Part shown: positions 17,282 through 26,391 of the stretch, piece after piece
How the letters are laid out: each line of letters opens with the position of its first letter
How positions within the stretch are numbered: the stretch's first letter is position 1
Source of the DNA: Saccharofermentans sp.
Lineage (GTDB): Bacteria; Bacillota; Clostridia; Saccharofermentanales; Saccharofermentanaceae
Assembly (NCBI GenBank): GCA_024403695.1
Contig: JAKSRI010000003.1
Location: 1-64,000, forward strand
Reading direction: 5' to 3'
Length of the DNA: 64,000 nt
Made by a program: the position numbers and the translations under genes
The notes under the pieces: generated by a model
Databases searched by the model: none
What the model was told of the DNA's origin: nothing
Seen by the model: the letters and a program-made list of their open reading frames with translations, nothing else

Positions 17282-20035
17282 TTACTTAGCCATCTTACTC
17301 TTAATGAGCTTAAACACCTCAGAAGCAGTAAATGGAATAAGTGCGAGTGGCACGATTACAGCCCAAGCGCCCAAGCTAAGTGGGATGTTGTCGAAGATGC
17401 CGTTAACACCTGGAACATAAATTACTGCGAGGAGGAGCGCGATGGATCCGCCAACTGCAACATTCATGAGCTTGTTACCAAAGATGCCGAGCTTAAATAC
17501 AGATGTTCTCTCAGAACGAGCTGCGAAAGCTCTGAGCAACTCAGCAAGAATAAGTGTAGCGAATGCTACTGTTCTTGCTACAGTAATGTTAGCGTCAGCT
17601 GTGCCGAAGAAACCTGTCTTGTTAGTAAGTGCGAGAAGGAATCCTGTAGCAACAGCTGCAAAAATCGCGATGGACTGAACAGCTACTGTAACGAGCATAG
17701 ACTTGTTGATGATTGGCTCGCTCTTCTTACGAGGAGGAAGCTTCATGATGCCTGGCTCACCCTCTTCTCTACCGAGAGCAAGTGCTGGGAAGCTGTCTGT
17801 TACAAGGTTAAGCCACAAGAGCTGAATAGCTGTAAGTGGAGCAGCGATTCCAGGAATAACTGTATTAGGGATAAGTGAGAGCAAGAAGATAACGAGAATC
17901 TCACCTACGTTACAGGAGAGAAGGAAGCTTACGAACTTACGGATATTAGCGTAAATTACACGGCCCTGCTCTACAGCCTTAACGATAGTTGCAAAGTTAT
18001 CATCCATGAGAATCATGTCAGCAGAATTCTTAGAAACGTCTGTACCAGTGATACCCATTGCAACACCGATATCAGCTGCCTTAAGAGCCATAGCATCGTT
18101 TACACCGTCACCAGTCATGGAAGCGATGTGATCCTTCTTACGAAGTGCTGTAACGATACGAACCTTGTGCTCAGGAGATACTCGAGCATATACATTTGTT
18201 GTCTCACAAACGTCAAGAAGTTCCTCATCAGAAATCTTATCGAGCTCTGCACCAGAGAGAGCACCAAAGCCCTCGCCCATCATGCCGAGGTTATTAGCGA
18301 TAGCAACTGCAGAATCCTTATAGTCACCAGTAATCATTACTGTTCTGATACCAGCTTCCTTACATACTGCAATAGCATCCTTAGCCTCTTCTCTTGCTGG
18401 GTCGATCATACCAATGAGACCTACGAAGATCATGTTATCCTCGTGGGAGAAGTCTGGCTTAACACCAACTTCGTGCTCTCTGTATGCGAAAGCAAGAACA
18501 CGGATAGCCTGGAGACAGAAGTCGTGATTCTGCTTTGTAATCTTATCAAGATACTCTGGTGTCATCTCGTGAACACCATCAACATCTGCATAATGGCTAC
18601 ATCTGCTAAGAACGATATCAGGACCACCCTTTGTATAAGAAACAACCTTACCGGAAGTAACACCTGTGTGGTAAGTAGTCATCATCTTACGATCAGAGTC
18701 AAATGGAAGCTCCTCAATACGAGGATACTTTGTCATCATGTGCTCACGAACCATCTCAACCTTGGAACCAAGTGTAGTAAGAGCACCCTCTGTTGGGTCA
18801 CCGATACAGGAATACTTACCATCTTCACCCTTAACAATAGAAGCATCGTTACAAAGAACTGCTGCTCTGCAAAGAGTCTCAGAAACACCTGCTGGCTTAT
18901 ATACCTTGCCGTCAGCTCCGAGGATTCTTCCTTCTGGAGCATAGCCATTACCCTCTACGTCATAAACATGCATTCCATCGTAGAGAACCTGAACTGTCAT
19001 CTGGTTCTGTGTGAGAGTACCAGTCTTATCTGAGCAAATAACATCAACGCATCCGAGAGTCTCAACTGCGAGAAGTCTCTTAACGATAGCATTGGCCTGA
19101 GCCATCTTTGTCATACCGATAGAAAGTACGATAGTAACAACGGCTGCAAGACCCTCTGGAATAGCAGCAACTGCAAGGGATACAGCTGTCATGAGAGCGT
19201 CCATAACAGGATTCTTCTGAACAACTACATCAACAACAAATACGATTACACAAACGATAATACAAACGATAGCGAGAATCTTACCTAGGGAATTAAGGCC
19301 CTTCTGAAGTGGTGTAGCCTCATCTTCAATGTTTGTAAGCTTATTAGCAATCTTACCGAGCTCTGTATTCTTACCTGTACCAACTACAACACCCTTTGCT
19401 CTACCATAAGTAACTGCAGTACCCATGAAAAGCATATTGCTTCTGTCACCGATAGAACAATCCTCACCGAGAACTGCCTCTGCATCCTTATCAACTGGAA
19501 CGGACTCACCTGTAAGTGAAGCCTCCTCAGCCTTAAGGGAGCTGGAACTGATAAGTCTGATATCAGCAGAAATTGCATCACCAGCATCGATGGAGATGAT
19601 ATCACCTTCAACAATTCTGTCAGAATCAATCATGATGAGCTCACCATTACGGATAACCTTTGTCTGAGGAGAACTCATCTTCTTAAGTGCTGCAAGAGCC
19701 TGATCAGCCTTACCTTCCTGATATACGCCAAGAATTGCATTGAGGATGATGATAGCGAGAATAACAATTACATCTACCCATCCCTCAAATCCATTATTTT
19801 CCTTGATTGCCATTACAGCGGAAAGTGCTGCCGCAGCAATAAGGATAATTACCATAGCATCAGCAAACTGAGCAAAAAACTTCTTCCAAAGTGGAACCTT
19901 CTTCTCTTCTCCAAGAGAGTTTGGTCCGAACTTCTCGAGTCTCTCACCTGCGACTGTAGAACTAAGACCACGTTCTGCATCCGTTTCTAATTCTTTTAAA
20001 ACTTCATCAATCGATTTTGAAAAAGGCTTTTCCAT
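17282..20035 (-). CDS. Calcium-transporting-type P-type ATPase
   Basis: A 917-residue P2A-type ATPase. Seen in order: cation ATPase N-terminus (SIDEVLKELETD), TGES in the actuator domain (ASLTGESVPVDKDA), the IPEGLA ion-site helix, phosphorylation motif DKTGTLTQNQ near 336, KGGPD in the nucleotide domain, TGDGVNDAMALKAADIG at the hinge, and NLVTDSFPALALG in a C-terminal ion-binding helix. These fit Ca2+ export (PacL/YloB group), though Mn2+ is possible. It follows pgi by 79 bases with a hairpin between, so it may be partly co-transcribed. GAGGG precedes the ATG. Confidence 0.92.
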   Translation of the reverse strand: MEKPFSKSIDEVLKELETDAERGLSSTVAGERLEKFGPNSLGEEKKVPLWKKFFAQFADAMVIILIAAAALSAVMAIKENNGFEGWVDVIVILAIIILNAILGVYQEGKADQALAALKKMSSPQTKVIRNGELIMIDSDRIVEGDIISIDAGDAISADIRLISSSSLKAEEASLTGESVPVDKDAEAVLGEDCSIGDRSNMLFMGTAVTYGRAKGVVVGTGKNTELGKIANKLTNIEDEATPLQKGLNSLGKILAIVCIIVCVIVFVVDVVVQKNPVMDALMTAVSLAVAAIPEGLAAVVTIVLSIGMTKMAQANAIVKRLLAVETLGCVDVICSDKTGTLTQNQMTVQVLYDGMHVYDVEGNGYAPEGRILGADGKVYKPAGVSETLCRAAVLCNDASIVKGEDGKYSCIGDPTEGALTTLGSKVEMVREHMMTKYPRIEELPFDSDRKMMTTYHTGVTSGKVVSYTKGGPDIVLSRCSHYADVDGVHEMTPEYLDKITKQNHDFCLQAIRVLAFAYREHEVGVKPDFSHEDNMIFVGLIGMIDPAREEAKDAIAVCKEAGIRTVMITGDYKDSAVAIANNLGMMGEGFGALSGAELDKISDEELLDVCETTNVYARVSPEHKVRIVTALRKKDHIASMTGDGVNDAMALKAADIGVAMGITGTDVSKNSADMILMDDNFATIVKAVEQGRVIYANIRKFVSFLLSCNVGEILVIFLLSLIPNTVIPGIAAPLTAIQLLWLNLVTDSFPALALGREEGEPGIMKLPPRKKSEPIINKSMLVTVAVQSIAIFAAVATGFLLALTNKTGFFGTADANITVARTVAFATLILAELLRAFAARSERTSVFKLGIFGNKLMNVAVGGSIALLLAVIYVPGVNGIFDNIPLSLGAWAVIVPLALIPFTASEVFKLIKSKMAK

Positions 20036-20062
20036 TTCTTTATACCCTCAATTATTTAGAAA

Positions 20063-20090
20063 GTCCCGGCTAGCATTTACTAACCGGGAC
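20063..20090 (-). terminator. Hairpin between pgi and the ATPase gene
   Basis: Stem GTCCCGG/CCGGGAC (20063-20069, 20084-20090) extended by a short inner stem. On the minus strand it is followed by TTTCTAAATAATT, a broken T tract, so it may act as a leaky terminator between pgi and the ATPase gene. Confidence 0.55.
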
Positions 20091-20114
20091 GCATAAAAAA
20101 CACTCTAATTAGAA

Positions 20115-21470
20115 TCAGCCGTTAAGTCTAGCCTCGAGAGCTGCCTTCTGATCCTCATAACCTGGCTTACCGAGAAGAGCGAACATGTTCTTCTTGTATG
20201 CCTCAACACCTGGCTGGTTGAATGGGTTAACTGCGAGGAGGTAACCAGAGATACCGCAAGCCTTCTCGAAGAAGTAGATGAGCTCACCGAGGTTATAAGC
20301 ATTCTGCTCAGCCATGTGAACGATCATGTTAGGTACCTTACCATCAACATGAGCAAGGATTGTACCCTGCATAGCCTTCTTATTAACTTCATTCATATCC
20401 ATACCGGAGAGGAAGTTAAGACCATCGAGGTTGTCTGGATCGTTAGGGATCTCAAATGTCTTTCTAGGAGCATCGATAGCAACTACTGTCTCGAACATGA
20501 TACGAGCGCCATCCTGGATGAACTGACCCATGGAGTGGAGATCTGTTGTGTTATCAACACCTGCAGGCATGATACCACGGAGATCCTTACCCTCGGACTC
20601 ACCGTAAAGCTGCTTCCACCACTCTGTCATATAGTGGAAAGATGGCTCGTAGTTAACCATAACCTCTGTTGTGTAACCAGAACGGAGGAGACAGTTACGA
20701 ACTGCAGCATACTGATATGCTGGGTTCTCAGACATTGGCATCTTCTTGTAAGCCTTAGATGCATCTCTTGCACCCTTCATGAGCTCTCTGATGTCGATAC
20801 CAGAAACTGCGATTGGGAGAAGTCCTACTGCTGTAAGAACAGAGAAACGACCTCCGATATCATCAGGTACTACGAAGGACTCATAACCCTCTGTTGTAGC
20901 GAGACCCTTAAGAGCTCCACGAGCCTTATCTGTTGTAGCATAGATACGGTTCTTAGCCTCTTCCTTACCGTACTTCTTCTCCATATAAGCCTTGAGAATA
21001 CGGAAAGCGATAGCTGGCTCTGTTGTTGTACCAGACTTAGAAATAATATTTACGGAAATATCCTTACCCTCGATAACATCCATCATATCTGCGAGGTAAG
21101 AAGCACTAATAGAATTACCACAGAAGAGAATGAGTGGTGCCTTTCTCTGCTTCTTGGAAAGGGAACTATTGAAAGAGTGGTTCAAAAGCTCGATAACTGC
21201 TCTAGCACCAAGGTAAGAACCTCCGATACCGATAACTACGAGAACATCAGAATCCTTTCTAATCTTCTTAGCAGCCTTCTGAATTCTTGCGAACTCTTCC
21301 TTGTCATAGTTAGAAGGAAGATCAAGCCATCCGAGGAAGTCATTTCCTGGGCCGTTCTTCTTTGTAAGCATATCGTGAGCAACCTTAACCTGTGGCTCCA
21401 TACGAGCTACTGCCTCTTCACCGCCAATAAATGGCAAAACATTTGAGTAATCAAGTGAAATCATATTCAT
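20115..21470 (-). CDS. pgi: Glucose-6-phosphate isomerase
   Basis: A 451-residue Pgi of the length usual in Firmicutes. Motifs seen: [14 protein letters not shown] near 80, [15 protein letters not shown] near 145 (phosphate loop), [18 protein letters not shown] near 205, and the family's C-terminal [14 protein letters not shown]. The enzyme interconverts glucose 6-phosphate and fructose 6-phosphate. AGGAG lies before ATG 21470 and a TATAAT -10 box lies near 21510; a bulged hairpin (about 21547-21570) separates it from smsB. Confidence 0.98.
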   Translation of the reverse strand: MNMISLDYSNVLPFIGGEEAVARMEPQVKVAHDMLTKKNGPGNDFLGWLDLPSNYDKEEFARIQKAAKKIRKDSDVLVVIGIGGSYLGARAVIELLNHSFNSSLSKKQRKAPLILFCGNSISASYLADMMDVIEGKDISVNIISKSGTTTEPAIAFRILKAYMEKKYGKEEAKNRIYATTDKARGALKGLATTEGYESFVVPDDIGGRFSVLTAVGLLPIAVSGIDIRELMKGARDASKAYKKMPMSENPAYQYAAVRNCLLRSGYTTEVMVNYEPSFHYMTEWWKQLYGESEGKDLRGIMPAGVDNTTDLHSMGQFIQDGARIMFETVVAIDAPRKTFEIPNDPDNLDGLNFLSGMDMNEVNKKAMQGTILAHVDGKVPNMIVHMAEQNAYNLGELIYFFEKACGISGYLLAVNPFNQPGVEAYKKNMFALLGKPGYEDQKAALEARLNG

Positions 21471-21611
21471 TTCTCCTATTAGAAATATATTTTTTCAAAC
21501 GTAAGAGATTATACACTCTCCACGGTTAAAATACAGTAGAATTTAGGGCGAAAATGACACATTTTCCGCCAGATGCGTCAAAAACAGCTCAAAAAGCAAT
21601 TATTTTTGCGA

Positions 21612-22544
21612 TTATTTAAGGAATCCGTTGATAATCTGCTCCTCAGCCTGTGCCTCAGTAAGACCAAGGGACATGAGCTTATTAAGCTGATCTCCTGCGA
21701 TTTTACCGATAGCAGCCTCGTGAACGAGCATAGCATCCACGTTATTTGCCTCGAGAGAAGGAACTGCAAGGATTCTTCCATCGTCCATGATAATGGAGTC
21801 GCACTCTGTGTGGCCAGAACATGCAGCGTTACCCTTAATGCAAAGGTCGAGCTTCTGGTAAGACTTATCTCTAGCAACAGAACGGCTAACGATGTCTGCA
21901 GAGGAACCGTCCCCGTCAAGGTCCACGTTGTAAACGCTTTCGGCCAACTGCACGCCATGTGTCATAAGTCTCTCGTGCACTACAAGTTTGGCACCTGCCT
22001 TAAGCTTCGAAATAGTGGTTCTCTTTGTGGAGTCAACGCCCTTAATCTGCACCATCTCCATCTCCATGGCACTATCCTCTTCCATGTAAACCTCTGTTAC
22101 AGGGTTAAGAATTCGCTTACCGTCACCGTCACCATCGCCATAGTGCTTCTCGACATACTTAACCTTGGAATTCTTACCAATAAAGAATCTGTGCACACCA
22201 TCATGCTGGGAATCCTGCTTGCCACAGTTATGAATACCGCAGCCGGCAACAATTACAACATCACAGTCATCCTCAATAAAGAAATCATTATAAACAGTCT
22301 CCTTAATACCAGATGCACTGATAACTACAGGAATATGCACACTTTCCTTCTTAGTTCCAGCCTTAACTCTGATATCAATTCCACTGCCGTCTTCCTTACT
22401 AACGATATCAATGTTAGCTGTTGTATTACGACCTGCGAGCTTACTATTCGCTCTGAAGTTATATGCTCCTACTGGTACCTCATGGAGGTCTGCGAGCTCT
22501 TCAATCATTCTCTTCTGGAGTTCATCCATCTGTACTTCTGCCAT
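21612..22544 (-). CDS. smsB: SufB/SufD-like Fe-S scaffold protein, SmsB type
   Basis: A 310-residue member of the SufBD family, much shorter than SufB (about 470). The right-handed beta-helix core is seen as IEDDCDVVIVAGCGIHNCGKQ, SKVKYVEKHYG, and the C-terminal conserved block ACSGHTECDSIIMDDGRILAVPSLEANNVDAMLVHEAAIGKI (listed in parts), with LGLTEAQAEEQIINGFL at the end. Together with the ATPase next door this is the two-gene SMS-type minimal scaffold found in anaerobes. AAGGAGG precedes ATG 22544. No cysteine desulfurase or SufU gene is nearby. Confidence 0.9.
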   Translation of the reverse strand: MAEVQMDELQKRMIEELADLHEVPVGAYNFRANSKLAGRNTTANIDIVSKEDGSGIDIRVKAGTKKESVHIPVVISASGIKETVYNDFFIEDDCDVVIVAGCGIHNCGKQDSQHDGVHRFFIGKNSKVKYVEKHYGDGDGDGKRILNPVTEVYMEEDSAMEMEMVQIKGVDSTKRTTISKLKAGAKLVVHERLMTHGVQLAESVYNVDLDGDGSSADIVSRSVARDKSYQKLDLCIKGNAACSGHTECDSIIMDDGRILAVPSLEANNVDAMLVHEAAIGKIAGDQLNKLMSLGLTEAQAEEQIINGFLK

Positions 22545-22555
22545 GGTGCACCTCC

Positions 22556-23284
22556 TTAAGACAACATGCTGCAGGCATCAACAGCAGCATCTGTTCCGAT
22601 AATCTTTGGAAGAATCTCTTCGCCCGGTCCCTGCATCTTAACAGTTCCGTTAGCGAGAACTACAATCTCATCTGCGATCTTAAGGATTCTTTCCTGGTGA
22701 GAGATAACCATAACGGCACCCTCTTTATTCTCATTACGCATCTTCTCGAAAATCTTAGTAAGATTCTGGAAGCTCCAAAGATCAATACCCGCCTCAGGCT
22801 CATCAAATACAGAAAGCTTAGTATTACGAGCGATGACTGTAGCAATCTCAATTCTCTTAAGCTCACCACCAGAAAGGGAAGCATTTACTTCACGGTTAAC
22901 ATAATCACGTGCACAAAGGCCTACCTCTGACAAATACTCACAGGCTTCATTAACCTTAAGCTCCTTACCTGCAGCAATTCTAAGCAAATCAATTACTCTG
23001 ATTCCTTTGAATCTGACTGGCTGCTGGAACGCATAACCAATACCCTTAAGAGCACGATCTGTAATGCTAAGATCTGTGATATCCTCGCCATCAAGATAGA
23101 TTCTGCCTTCTGTAGGCTTAATAAGACCTGCGATAAGCTTGGCAAGTGTGGACTTACCACCGCCGTTAGGTCCTGTAATAACAGTGAACTTTCCATCTTC
23201 GATTGTGAGATTTAAATTCTTAATAATTCCCTTGGAATCGCCGTTATCGTCAACTTCAAAAGATACATTCTTTAATTCAAGCAT
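22556..23284 (-). CDS. smsC: SufC-like ABC ATPase, SmsC type
   Basis: A 242-residue ABC ATPase with Walker A GPNGGGKST (about 38-46), Q-loop FQQPVRFKG, signature LSGGELKR near 145, Walker B SVFDEPEAGIDL and switch His in VISHQERI. The FDEPEAGIDL form and the single-gene pairing with the SufB-like protein identify SufC rather than an importer ATPase. It powers Fe-S cluster assembly on the scaffold. The stop lies 11 bases before the smsB start. Upstream is a TATAAT (about 23323-23328) without a good -35 box. Confidence 0.93.
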   Translation of the reverse strand: MLELKNVSFEVDDNGDSKGIIKNLNLTIEDGKFTVITGPNGGGKSTLAKLIAGLIKPTEGRIYLDGEDITDLSITDRALKGIGYAFQQPVRFKGIRVIDLLRIAAGKELKVNEACEYLSEVGLCARDYVNREVNASLSGGELKRIEIATVIARNTKLSVFDEPEAGIDLWSFQNLTKIFEKMRNENKEGAVMVISHQERILKIADEIVVLANGTVKMQGPGEEILPKIIGTDAAVDACSMLS

Positions 23285-23303
23285 ACTTACTCCCTATAAA
23301 TTG

Positions 23304-23325
23304 GTAGGTATTTACTAGTGGGTAT
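23304..23325. repeat. 14-bp-spaced direct repeat in the smsCB leader region
   Basis: GTAGGTAT (23304-23311) and GTGGGTAT (23318-23325) repeat with a 14-bp period next to the smsC -10 box. The position would suit an Fe-S-responsive regulator, but this is inference and the match to known Rrf2-type sites is poor. Confidence 0.35.
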
Positions 23326-23364
23326 TATACAGTATGTATTGTTCAAAAATAAGCCATTTTCATA

Positions 23365-23370
23365 TATAAT
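23365..23370 (+). promoter_or_regulatory. -10 box of the DUF4364 gene, near-leaderless
   Basis: TATAAT ends 9 bases before ATG 23380, so the transcript would carry only about 2-3 bases ahead of the start codon. There is no Shine-Dalgarno sequence. A weak -35 (TTCAAA, 23342-23347) lies 17 bases upstream. Confidence 0.5.
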
Positions 23371-23379
23371 TTCCATTGT

Positions 23380-23913
23380 ATGGATACTATTAACACAGCA
23401 GACAGTAAGATTCTTATTTTATATTTGGTAAAAAATGCACCAGGCGTAAGTTATCAGATGCTTATGGATAAGTGCATGGAAGCTTTGTATACAGATTTTT
23501 TTGTTTTCTCCCAGTGCTACACAGAACTGATTGCCGGCAATCTCATCGACAAAGAGAATAAAGATACCGGTACTGGTGAAGTTGTCGGAACTAATGAGAC
23601 TCTTCATATTACAGCTGGTGGTGAGGCTGTTCTTGACGATGTTATCGAGACTGTTAAGCCTCAGGTTATGGGCTATCTTCGTAAGGCTGCCAACGAGTTA
23701 AAAATCGCACTTGAGGATCAGAATTCTGTTACTGCATTCGCTGAACTTCTCGGTGATGGTTCTGGAAAGATGGTAGTTAAACTTAATAATCTTAAGGATG
23801 GCAGAGATTTCCAGTGCAGCTTCATCTGCAACAGCAAAGAAGAAGCCGATGCGGTGCTCAGAAACTGGCGTAATAACTATTCCGATATATTTAACAATTT
23901 TCTTGGCGAATAA
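23380..23913 (+). CDS. DUF4364 family winged-helix protein
   Basis: A 177-residue protein of the clostridial DUF4364 family. The N-terminal half looks like a winged helix (DSKILILYLVKNAPGVSYQM, a wing region around NETLHITAGG), and the C-terminal half is a beta-rich domain ending in an acidic helix with NNYSDIFNNFLGE. Members are thought to be DNA-binding regulators, but no target is established. It is divergent from smsC and sits 76 bases before the ABC importer, either of which could be its target. It lacks a ribosome site. Confidence 0.85.
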   Translation: MDTINTADSKILILYLVKNAPGVSYQMLMDKCMEALYTDFFVFSQCYTELIAGNLIDKENKDTGTGEVVGTNETLHITAGGEAVLDDVIETVKPQVMGYLRKAANELKIALEDQNSVTAFAELLGDGSGKMVVKLNNLKDGRDFQCSFICNSKEEADAVLRNWRNNYSDIFNNFLGE

Positions 23914-23920
23914 ATAACAA

Positions 23921-23949
23921 TTGTTCTTTATCTTTGTAGCTTGTATAAT
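23921..23949 (+). promoter_or_regulatory. Promoter of the amino acid ABC importer
   Basis: TTGTTC (23921-23926), 17-bp spacer, TATAAT (23944-23949). Transcription would start near 23956, giving a 34-base leader with an AAAGGAGAG ribosome site. Confidence 0.75.
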
Positions 23950-23989
23950 TATCTCGTTTGTTAATTTATTTAATAAAAGGAGAGATTTT

Positions 23990-24757
23990 ATGAAGAAGAT
24001 TATTGCAAAGATCGTTTCTGCTGCTCTTATCGCTTCTATGGCACTTGCATTTGCTGCATGTGGTTCCAGCAAGAAGGAAGAAGAGTCCAAGAAGCTCGTT
24101 ATGGCTACAAATGCTTATTTCCCACCATACGAGTACTACGATGGTGAGACAATCGTTGGTATCGATGCTGAGATTGCTCAGGCTATCGCTGATAAGCTCG
24201 GCATGGAGCTCGAGATTGTTGACGTAGAGTTCGATTCTATCATCGCTGGTGTTCAGGCTGGTAAGTATGACTTCGGTATGGCTGGTATGACAGTTACAGA
24301 GGACAGACTTAAGTCCGTTAACTTCTCTACAACATACGCTACAGGTATTCAGTCTGTAATCGTTAAAGAGGGTTCCCCTATCACTTCTGTTGATGATCTC
24401 ATCGATGGTGATTATATTGTTGGTGTTCAGCAGGGTACAACTGGTGACATCTACATGACAGATGAGGTTGGTGAGGACAGAATGGACCGTTACTCTAAGG
24501 GTAATGATGCAGTTCTCGCTCTTATGCAGGGTAAGGTTGATGCAGTTGTTATCGACAATCAGCCAGCTCTTTCTTATGTAGCAGCTAACGAGGGCCTCAC
24601 AATTCTCGAGACACCTTATGCTATCGAGGACTATGCTATCTGCATTAGCAAGGACAACGAGGATCTCCTTAAGGATATCAACGCTGCTCTTGATGAGCTC
24701 CAGAAGGACGGAACAATCGACGCTATCATCGCTAAGTACATCCCAGCTGAGGCTTAA
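23990..24757 (+). CDS. Amino acid ABC transporter substrate-binding lipoprotein
   Basis: A 255-residue family 3 solute-binding protein. It starts with a signal peptide ending in the lipobox FAAC (Cys about 22), so it is lipid-anchored. Mature parts include MATNAYFPPYEYYDG, GIDAEIAQAIADKLG, FDSIIAGVQAGKYDFGMAG and QQGTTGDIYM, the usual pattern of polar amino acid binders (His/Arg/Gln/cystine type). ATG 23990 is chosen because of the AAAGGAGAG box and the signal peptide; an earlier open frame has neither. A terminator hairpin follows it before the permease gene. Confidence 0.95.
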   Translation: MKKIIAKIVSAALIASMALAFAACGSSKKEEESKKLVMATNAYFPPYEYYDGETIVGIDAEIAQAIADKLGMELEIVDVEFDSIIAGVQAGKYDFGMAGMTVTEDRLKSVNFSTTYATGIQSVIVKEGSPITSVDDLIDGDYIVGVQQGTTGDIYMTDEVGEDRMDRYSKGNDAVLALMQGKVDAVVIDNQPALSYVAANEGLTILETPYAIEDYAICISKDNEDLLKDINAALDELQKDGTIDAIIAKYIPAEA

Positions 24758-24797
24758 TCGATTTTCCGATTTATTCAGAAATTTACATAATTATTCA

Positions 24798-24836
24798 ACT
24801 CCCAGACAGAAAAATTCTGTTTGGGAGTTTATTTTC
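24798..24836 (+). terminator. Terminator hairpin inside the ABC importer operon
   Basis: A 13-bp stem (24798-24810 with 24816-24828, one G-T pair) and 5-base loop are followed by TTATTTT. It lies between the binding-protein gene and the permease gene, so it should cut down transcription of permease and ATPase relative to the binding protein. Confidence 0.85.
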
Positions 24837-24890
24837 GTGCATTTTCTAGTTAGAATAAGAAAGTTATTAATGTATAAAGGAACAAATGCG

Positions 24891-25658
24891 ATGAATTCAC
24901 TTTTACTGGCCCTTATGGCTGATTCTGGCAATCAATCCTGGTTCGATAAGACAAAGGATGATTTTGTAAACAACTTCATTACTGATGACCGCTATATGTA
25001 TATTGTTAACGGTCTTAAGATTACTTTGCAGGTTACATTCTTTGCTCTCCTTCTTGGCATAGTTCTCGGTATTATCATGGCGATTATCCGAAGCACACAC
25101 GACAAGACTGTAGCAACTATGAGACCTGGTATCGGTAAGTTCCTTCTCAAGGTTCTGAATGCCATTGCTCAGGTATATCTTACAGTAGTTCGTGGTACTC
25201 CAGTTGTAGTTCAGCTCATGATCGCCTATTACATTATTTTCGCCGCATCTAATAACAAGGTCGGCATCGCGATTCTCGCCTTCGGTATTAACTCTGGTGC
25301 ATACGTTGCCGAGATTATCCGAAGCGGTATTATGAGTATCGATAATGGTCAGTTCGAAGCAGGTCGTTCCCTCGGTTTTAATTATGCACAGACAATGATT
25401 TATATCATTATTCCTCAGGCTTTTAAGAACGTTCTCCCTGCCCTTGCAAATGAGTTCATCGTTCTTCTTAAGGAGACTTCTGTTTCAGGTTACGTTGGTC
25501 TTCAGGATATGTCCCGTGGTGGTGACATCATCAGAAGCCGTACTTATTCTGCATTCATGCCTTTGATCGCTGTAGCAATCATTTACCTCGTTATCGTAAT
25601 GTTCTTCAGCAAGTTGGTAGCTATCCTTGAAAGGAGACTTAGAAACAATGAGCGATAA
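24891..25658 (+). CDS. Amino acid ABC transporter permease
   Basis: A 255-residue permease of the HisM/GlnP type. After an N-terminal stretch comes [21 protein letters not shown], then [16 protein letters not shown], and the EAA loop [24 protein letters not shown], which docks on the ATPase. About five membrane helices. ATG 24891 is chosen for the AAAGGA box upstream; ATG 24870 is possible but lacks one. The end overlaps the ATPase start by 11 bases. Confidence 0.93.
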   Translation: MNSLLLALMADSGNQSWFDKTKDDFVNNFITDDRYMYIVNGLKITLQVTFFALLLGIVLGIIMAIIRSTHDKTVATMRPGIGKFLLKVLNAIAQVYLTVVRGTPVVVQLMIAYYIIFAASNNKVGIAILAFGINSGAYVAEIIRSGIMSIDNGQFEAGRSLGFNYAQTMIYIIIPQAFKNVLPALANEFIVLLKETSVSGYVGLQDMSRGGDIIRSRTYSAFMPLIAVAIIYLVIVMFFSKLVAILERRLRNNER

Positions 25659-26391
25659 TACAATTATTAAGGTAAGTGGCCTTAAGAAATACTATAACGG
25701 TGATCAGATTAAGGCCCTCGACGACATAAATACAACAATTAACAAGGGTGAGGTAGTTGCTATCATCGGCCCTTCCGGATCAGGTAAATCAACATTCCTT
25801 AGATCCCTTAACCTTCTCGAAGTACCAACTGACGGAAGTATCCTTTTTGAAGGCGTAGATATCACATCCAAGGAGAACGACATTAACGTTCACCGCCAGA
25901 AGATGGGAATGGTTTTCCAGCACTTTAATCTTTTCCCTCACCTTTCTGTTATGGGTAATATGACTCTCGCTCCACGCAAGCTCCTTAAGATGAGCAAGGA
26001 AGACGCTGAGAAGAAGGCCAAAGAGCTCCTTAAGATGGTTGCTCTCGAGGACAGAGCCGAGGCTTATCCTAGCCAGCTTTCCGGTGGACAGAAGCAGCGT
26101 ATCGCTATCGTCCGCGCACTCATGATGTCACCTGACGTGCTCCTCTTTGATGAGCCAACTTCTGCCCTTGACCCTGAGATGGTAGGTGAAGTTCTCGACG
26201 TAATGAAGAAGCTTGCCCAGGACGGCATGACAATGGCTGTGGTTACGCACGAAATGGGTTTCGCCCGCGAGGTTGCTACCCGCGTTATCTTTATGGAGAA
26301 CGGTAAGATTGCTCTCGACGGCACTCCTGATGAGGTGTTCAACAACCCATCCAACGAGCGTCTTAAGACATTCCTCGCGAAGGTTCTCTAA
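25648..26391 (+). CDS. Amino acid ABC transporter ATP-binding protein
   Basis: A 247-residue ATPase of the GlnQ/HisP type: Walker [11 protein letters not shown]-loop [13 protein letters not shown], signature LSGGQKQR, Walker [15 protein letters not shown] and the switch region [16 protein letters not shown] 25648 has an AAAGGAG box 10 bases upstream; it lies inside the permease gene (11-base overlap). Its stop TAA shares one base with the tcdA start (TAATG), so tcdA is translationally coupled to the importer. Confidence 0.95.
   Translation: MSDNTIIKVSGLKKYYNGDQIKALDDINTTINKGEVVAIIGPSGSGKSTFLRSLNLLEVPTDGSILFEGVDITSKENDINVHRQKMGMVFQHFNLFPHLSVMGNMTLAPRKLLKMSKEDAEKKAKELLKMVALEDRAEAYPSQLSGGQKQRIAIVRALMMSPDVLLFDEPTSALDPEMVGEVLDVMKKLAQDGMTMAVVTHEMGFAREVATRVIFMENGKIALDGTPDEVFNNPSNERLKTFLAKVL

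Noticed and set aside
18128..19033. 301-codon plus-strand ORF opposite the P-type ATPase
   Set aside because: Antisense shadow; the minus frame has all P-type ATPase motifs.
20316..21446. 376-codon plus-strand ORF opposite pgi
   Set aside because: Same cause: antisense of a strongly biased gene, product Cys/His/Thr-rich without family features.
21573..22559. 328-codon plus-strand ORF opposite smsB
   Set aside because: Antisense shadow of a conserved Fe-S scaffold gene.
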